A model generated the notes under the pieces. It worked only from the letters and a program-made list of their open reading frames with translations. It did not search any database and was not told where the DNA came from. Positions 59,111-64,000 of a stretch of DNA of 64,000 nucleotides are shown piece after piece. The position numbers and the translations under genes were made by a program. Each line of letters starts with the position of its first letter. Positions within the stretch are counted from its first letter, which is position 1. The stretch is from Diabrotica undecimpunctata (taxonomy: Eukaryota > Arthropoda > Insecta > Coleoptera > Chrysomelidae): assembly GCF_040954645.1 (NCBI RefSeq), contig NC_092804.1, positions 93,628,862 through 93,692,861 of the forward strand, given 5' to 3'.

Positions 59111-61577
59111 CTATTCATGATATTGATAGATGTCGTGAATGTTAAAATACCCCGTATATTGCCTGTCTTTATACGGGATTGGATATATTTTCGTTTTAAA
59201 TTTTTCCAAGTATTTTCCCTTAAAAGAAAGTTCATAATTTTTAACCACTTGATTTACTTTATTAACAAAATCTCCATGGTTTCCTAAAATCTTCTCTATT
59301 TCCTTCTCCATGTTTTTTCCACAATTTATTTTTCTTTCATCCACCTTTTGTTCACATGTGTTCTCTGTCCATAATACTTCTTCACAAAATTCTGGATTCT
59401 CGTCCATCAATGACATTTTTTCTTCTGTTTTCTTTTTATCCTCTAATTCCCTTTGGTATTCCGAGCACCATGTTTCTATTCCTTTCATTTCTCTGATGAT
59501 ACCTTCTTTTTCTTCCTGCTTCCATTCTGTTTTATCGTCGGTTGCCAACAATTCTTCTGTACCTTCTATTTCCTGTTTTTCTCTGGTCTCCATCTTATTT
59601 TCCTGCTTTCTTTTCGAACTCTTCTTCTTTTTCTTCCTTCTCTTTTTCTTTTCTGTTAGATCTTGTTCTTGTACTTTCGGTTTATCCTCTACAGTCATAT
59701 CGATTTCTTTGCGTTTTTCCTGTGCATTGACCCTTCCAGAATTTGTTTTCCTATCTGTTTGCTTTTCTTCTCCTGTGTTGTCTGGTTCTGCTCTGATTTC
59801 CAGTTTATTTTCCGAAAAATTTATGGTGATATCTTTTTTCCTCAATTCATCAATTCCCGCTATCATATCATGATTTAAATCTTCAATCAGCACACATTTC
59901 ATAATATGGAATTTGTTTCCCACTCTTATCTGTACTCCCAAGCCTTCGTTTACTGTCGTCAAATTTTTATTGTTTGCACCCACTAAATCAACCCTAGGAA
60001 TCTTATACACAAATCTGTCCAAATTTAATTCTTTTACTAGTTTTTTATTGATTAGCGATATCTCCGATCCAGAATCAATCACAATTTTAATCGCTTTATG
60101 TTTTATAAATGCATCTAAAAATATTAGATTAGAATTAGAAATTTGTCTGTCGTTTCCTATTGCTACATGATTCATCTCCCTTCTATTTTGTTGTTGGAAG
60201 CTCTGGTTATTTCTATCGTCCCTTTGTTCGTTAGTATTCCTATTCGGAGGATTTTGTGCATCTCTATTCCTGTTGTGATTTTCATATGTTCTCTGTTGTG
60301 TGTCATTCCTGTTATCGTAATTTTGTTGTCTATTGTAATTATTGTAATTTCTCGGCCTATATTCGTTTGTTGATCTGGGATGTCGGTTTCTCTGGTCATA
60401 ATTTGATGAATACCTTCTTTCCGGTCCATTATATTGGTCATGTTGTCTTCTATTTCTCTTTTCTTTTCGCTTCTTTTAATTGAAGGAATTGGCACAAACT
60501 ATCAATATCTTGATAGTTTCTCAAAATCACGTGATCTTCCAACGTTTCCTCAAAATGTCTGCTGATCATTTCTACCAGCTGTTCGGTAGAATATTTGTAT
60601 TCTAGATATTTTGAATTGTTATATATCTGCAAAGCATATCTTTCTTCAGATATTCCCATTTTTTCGTGATATTTTCCATTCTGTAGCTCTTGGTTGATTT
60701 CTCTCTGTTTATTTTTCCCCCAGAAATAGTTGAGAAATTTATTTTCAAAATCTGTCCAATTTTCAAACTCATCTTCCTTGCTTTCATACCATAACGCTGC
60801 TCCTTCTTTCAAATGGTTTCTAATTGTTTCTTTGCAATCGTCAAAATATCTAATATGTTGTAATTTGGTTTTCAAATTTTTAACAAACGGTACTGGGTGT
60901 GTTTTCCGAATATCCCCGCCAAACTGTATTTTTATGTCACCCAAACTTTGGATGAGTACTTCTCTCCTGTCTCCCATATCTCGTTGTTTTCTGATATCCT
61001 CAATTTGTTTTTCTATTTCTTTCTTGTCTTCTTGTAAAGCCATTTCAAATTTTGTTTCTAACTGTTCTAATTCCTTTTTCTGTACAGTCTTAATATCTTT
61101 CATTTTAGTTTCTATTTCTTCTCTCTGCATCTCTAGTTTCCTCTCTGTTTCTTCTCTGACTTTTTCTAAACAGACTTTTACCTCATTTTCATATTTGTCC
61201 AAACGCTTTTCCATTTTTCTATCATTTTCTTCTAATTTTTGTTCATAGTTTTCCAAACGCTGCTCTATATTTCTGTTATTTAGTTCTATTGCTTGCCTTG
61301 TTTCCCGTTGGTTTTCTTCCATTGTTTGTTTTGTTTCTGCCATTGTTTGTTTTGTTTCATCCATTTTTTGTGACTGGAGTTGCATTAGTTGTAATATTTT
61401 ATCTATTCCTGATAGTTCTTTTCTCTCCTCAACTATTGTCATATTTCCTTCATTATCCGATACTTCTTCCAAAATTGTTTCATCTTCTCTGTTATCCTCC
61501 TTCCTTTCCTGCATTTTACTTTGTCTCCTTGTGACAGACATGTTGTTACTTTTTGTTATTGTTTTTGTCCCCGCCAA
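59111..61577 (-). pseudogene. Gag-protease polyprotein, copy 3, frameshifted
   Basis: Same domain order as at 11156-13591. A 5-bp deletion near 60458 (within the Arg-rich region after QLKEAKRKE) breaks the frame into 61577-60450 and 60175-59111. The coiled coil is a mosaic: repeated MAETKQTM units and a NIEQRLENYEQ segment as in copy 2, then the KMEKRLDKYENEVKV segment of copy 1. Before the capsid, DMGDRREVLIQSLGDI replaces the sequence of the other two. The protease motif IDSGSEISLI and the end after YPIPYKDRQ are unchanged. Confidence 0.88.
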
Positions 61578-61926
61578 ATGTGAAATTTTACAACACTCTA
61601 TATGTTTCAGAACACGACAATATTTCTCCCCAAATGTATTAAATTTTCACGACAAATATCAAATATGCAATCAGTAAAATTCAAATAATTCAAAATAAAT
61701 ATCAAATGTACGATTGGTAAAGAAAATAAAATCAAATAATTCAATAGCAGTAAATATCCACTAACTACGATCAATCAATAAATCAAATTTATATTCCCTG
61801 GAAAAATTGTCAAAATACTTTCAAATTCAAATTCCCTCAATGTTATATGTTTTTAACTCTGGATCACCTGTACTTATTCCAGATCTCTTTCCCTTCCTTC
61901 AAATGTAAAGCTGCGATATTTTCAAG

Positions 61927-61945
61927 CCCCACGTTTTGGAAGCCA
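61927..61945 (-). promoter_or_regulatory. Primer-binding site, variant form
   Basis: Same variant TGGCTTCCAAAACGTGGGG as at 13941-13959. Confidence 0.6.
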
Positions 61946-63354
61946 GTTATTGTGATATTTAAAGTCTTGGTGCGCCAAGCAATAATTAGCTAATTAATTT
62001 TTTTGATTAATTAAAATTATTTAAATGATATGATTATGACTTTATCACAATTTTTAATTCTTTTATCTCAGGGTTAAATTCGTGCTTCAATATCTATGCT
62101 ATTACATGTGAAAGGTAAGGTCCAGAGAATACCGGAATAATAAAAAACACATATGATCTAACACTATATATTGAAATAAAAATAATGAAATAATTCACAC
62201 TCAAACGTTTTCAATAAACAAACCTCATATAAGGATTCTCAAGATTTTGTTCTCCTTACGTGAACAATCAAAATTTATGGTACAAACAATATTAATTGAA
62301 ATCTCAAAATCCCAAACTATTCTAACTCTCCTAATCAAAATATTTATATCCCTTCTAAATTACGTGTAAAAATTGTGTTATCAATAAAAGAAAAAAAACT
62401 GCAGAAAACAAAAATATCTCTCTCTGATGATGAGTGGTCCAAATCCTTGTTCCTTGTAGACTGTATTGTCTCCTCTCAAACCGCTCCCTATGTAACCAGC
62501 AATCTTACACAGATTGTTGCAAGTATATCGTCCTTAATGATCTCCTTCAAAAGCACAAAACATTCAACTTATGATAGCCTTTCTCCTCTCGATAAACTGA
62601 ATCTCTCGTTGGCCCGAGTGAAAAATGACTCTTGGAATATCTTCTCTTTACGATAAACTGAATCTCTCGTTGGCCTGAACAGTGACTCTTGGAATATAAG
62701 TAAAGAAATATGACTTACAATATTTTGCTGCTTCAGCTTCTGTCAGATACACTAACTCCACAAAACTCACTAACATTCAACACTACTGCTTGCTACATTT
62801 CAGGAACCGACCAGAGAACAATCACTGTTCCTCTTACAGATTTGGAAAACCAACTGCTCCTGTTTTCTCTCTCCTCAATCTCGCTAAACTTTTTCCTACA
62901 TACTTATCCCACCTTTTTCAATCGCCGCCAATCAAAACTCGTCACAATTCCCCCATTTTTTCATTTCGATAACAAACAAATTTTTACCTATAATTATAAA
63001 ATTTCCTAAAACTTATTTACAAATAATATTTTCTATAATTCTTAAAAACTAACAAAAACCTCTTTCTAAAATCTCTTCTATTTGTCTCTAATCACTGCAT
63101 TAATGTATTTTGGAAAACCCCGTTCAATTGTCTTTTTGTTTTCACTTAAAATTATGCGGGTCACTCAAGTATAACAAAGAAATAATTTATGCAAAGCTTA
63201 CATTTTGTTTAGTACAGGTAATTCAAGAAATTAATAACTCTCCTTCTTCGAAATGTTTGTTGGATATTATCCTACTTATCTGAATTATTTTAATGTTATT
63301 GAATTTTGAAATATTTTTAAACAAACCAATATTTTTCTCGATTTTACATATCAT

Positions 63355-63358
<4 letters not shown>

Positions 63359-63449
<91 letters not shown>
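63359..63449. repeat. (TA)n microsatellite
   Basis: TA run with one G and one C interruption. Confidence 0.95.
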
Positions 63450-63815
63450 CATCCCACTATCATTTTGAACTCTTTTCACGTTGCAGTAATTTAGCATCAG
63501 TTTAGTGTATTTGATTTTTTTTATACATTTAAATTTTTACGCTAAACAGACATTTTGACTTAGCAATTAAATCCATTGTATTTTTATCATTACGGTATCG
63601 ATAGATGTTGCCGAAAGAATGTTTTTACCTAAAACAGTAGGTTGGTACATAATTATCGATCGGTTTGGGTAAAGTTCAAAATCTGTACAAAATGTACAGA
63701 TTTCCGAAGTGGAAATTAAAATGTTAAATATTAGTTAATTGAAAATATGATTTTCATCACAATCACGACCAATAATTATGGCTTAATCACTAAAAAATAA
63801 TATTTTACTTAAGGG
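63450..63815 (+). repeat. Shortened copy of the 30385-31150 palindrome-arm sequence
   Basis: It shares TATCATTTTGAACTCTTTTC, TATCGATCGGTTTGGGTAAA and the ACCAATAATT.TGGCTTAAT block in the same order, with internal deletions. As in the palindrome it begins at (TA)n. The remaining bases to 64000 show nothing I recognise. Confidence 0.75.
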
Positions 63816-64000
63816 GGTATGTTCACGCCGCAGTTAAAATGAGTGGCATTCCAATAAACTAACGTTTAACAATTCTTGAGTAGATGGCAGCACGTACGTC
63901 ATATTCTAATTTTGATTTTCCCGAAATTTAATTCTCTGAACAGCGACATTTTTGCCAACGAGGCCAAGTACTGGAACTTATAATATAATATACGATCGGT

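Larger units (their letters stand above)
57605..63358 (-). mobile_element. Gag-only LTR retrotransposon, single copy with two LTRs
   Basis: LTRs 57605-59015 and 61947-63358 (1411 and 1412 bp) flank an internal region with the same gag-protease gene as the array at 9656. By eye the two LTRs differ at only about five or six sites, so insertion was recent. (TA)n lies directly on both sides. Confidence 0.9.

Overview
The window is eukaryotic, AT-rich and made almost entirely of transposable elements. It holds Jockey- and RTE-type LINEs, Penelope-like elements (PLEs), a BEL/Pao remnant, Ty3-like gag-only LTR elements, Tc1/mariner transposons and more than twenty (TA)n arrays. This mix points to an insect. 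A beetle-like genome is my guess, but nothing here fixes the order. The only sequence that looks like a host gene is one possible 229-bp exon (43014-43242).

Layout. 1-2986: 3' part of a Jockey-type LINE. 3096-6536: TIR element carrying a broken, intron-containing, transposase-like gene. 7697-9500: RTE tail and two PLE families. 9656-19428: tandem array LTR-gag-LTR-gag-LTR of a non-autonomous LTR retrotransposon, set inside (TA)n. 19504-19831: solo LTR. 19975-22183: PLE-A. 22270-25799: inverted repeat with nested LINE fragments. 26110-27715: transposase fragment and a ~120-bp tandem satellite. 27876-32196: 4.3-kb near-perfect palindrome centred on two PLE-B ends. 32520-34110: PLE and RTE fragments. 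34734-37086: best PLE-A copy. 37090-41333: second large palindrome, around PLE-A ends. 43725-48075: BEL/Pao remnant split by an RTE element with an 11-bp target duplication. 48541-51864: second copy of the transposase-like gene, then PLE-C. 51917-53437: Tc1 element. 53550-57517: three short palindromes built from inverted PLE ends, one of them inside a mariner transposon. 57605-63358: second gag-only LTR element, again bounded by (TA)n.

The main discovery is a set of hammerhead-ribozyme motifs, one in the terminal repeat (pLTR) of every PLE family whose end is present. Six families and 17 copies share the same design: a short stem I, a core with the C3-G8 pair or its U3-A8 replacement, a stem II hairpin, GAA, and a loop-less self-complementary stem III that should work only as a dimer. 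Three of the families exist here only as 440-510-bp palindromes of two opposed pLTRs with one ribozyme per arm. Nearly all element edges touch (TA)n, so these microsatellites look like either the landing sites or the products of the insertions.
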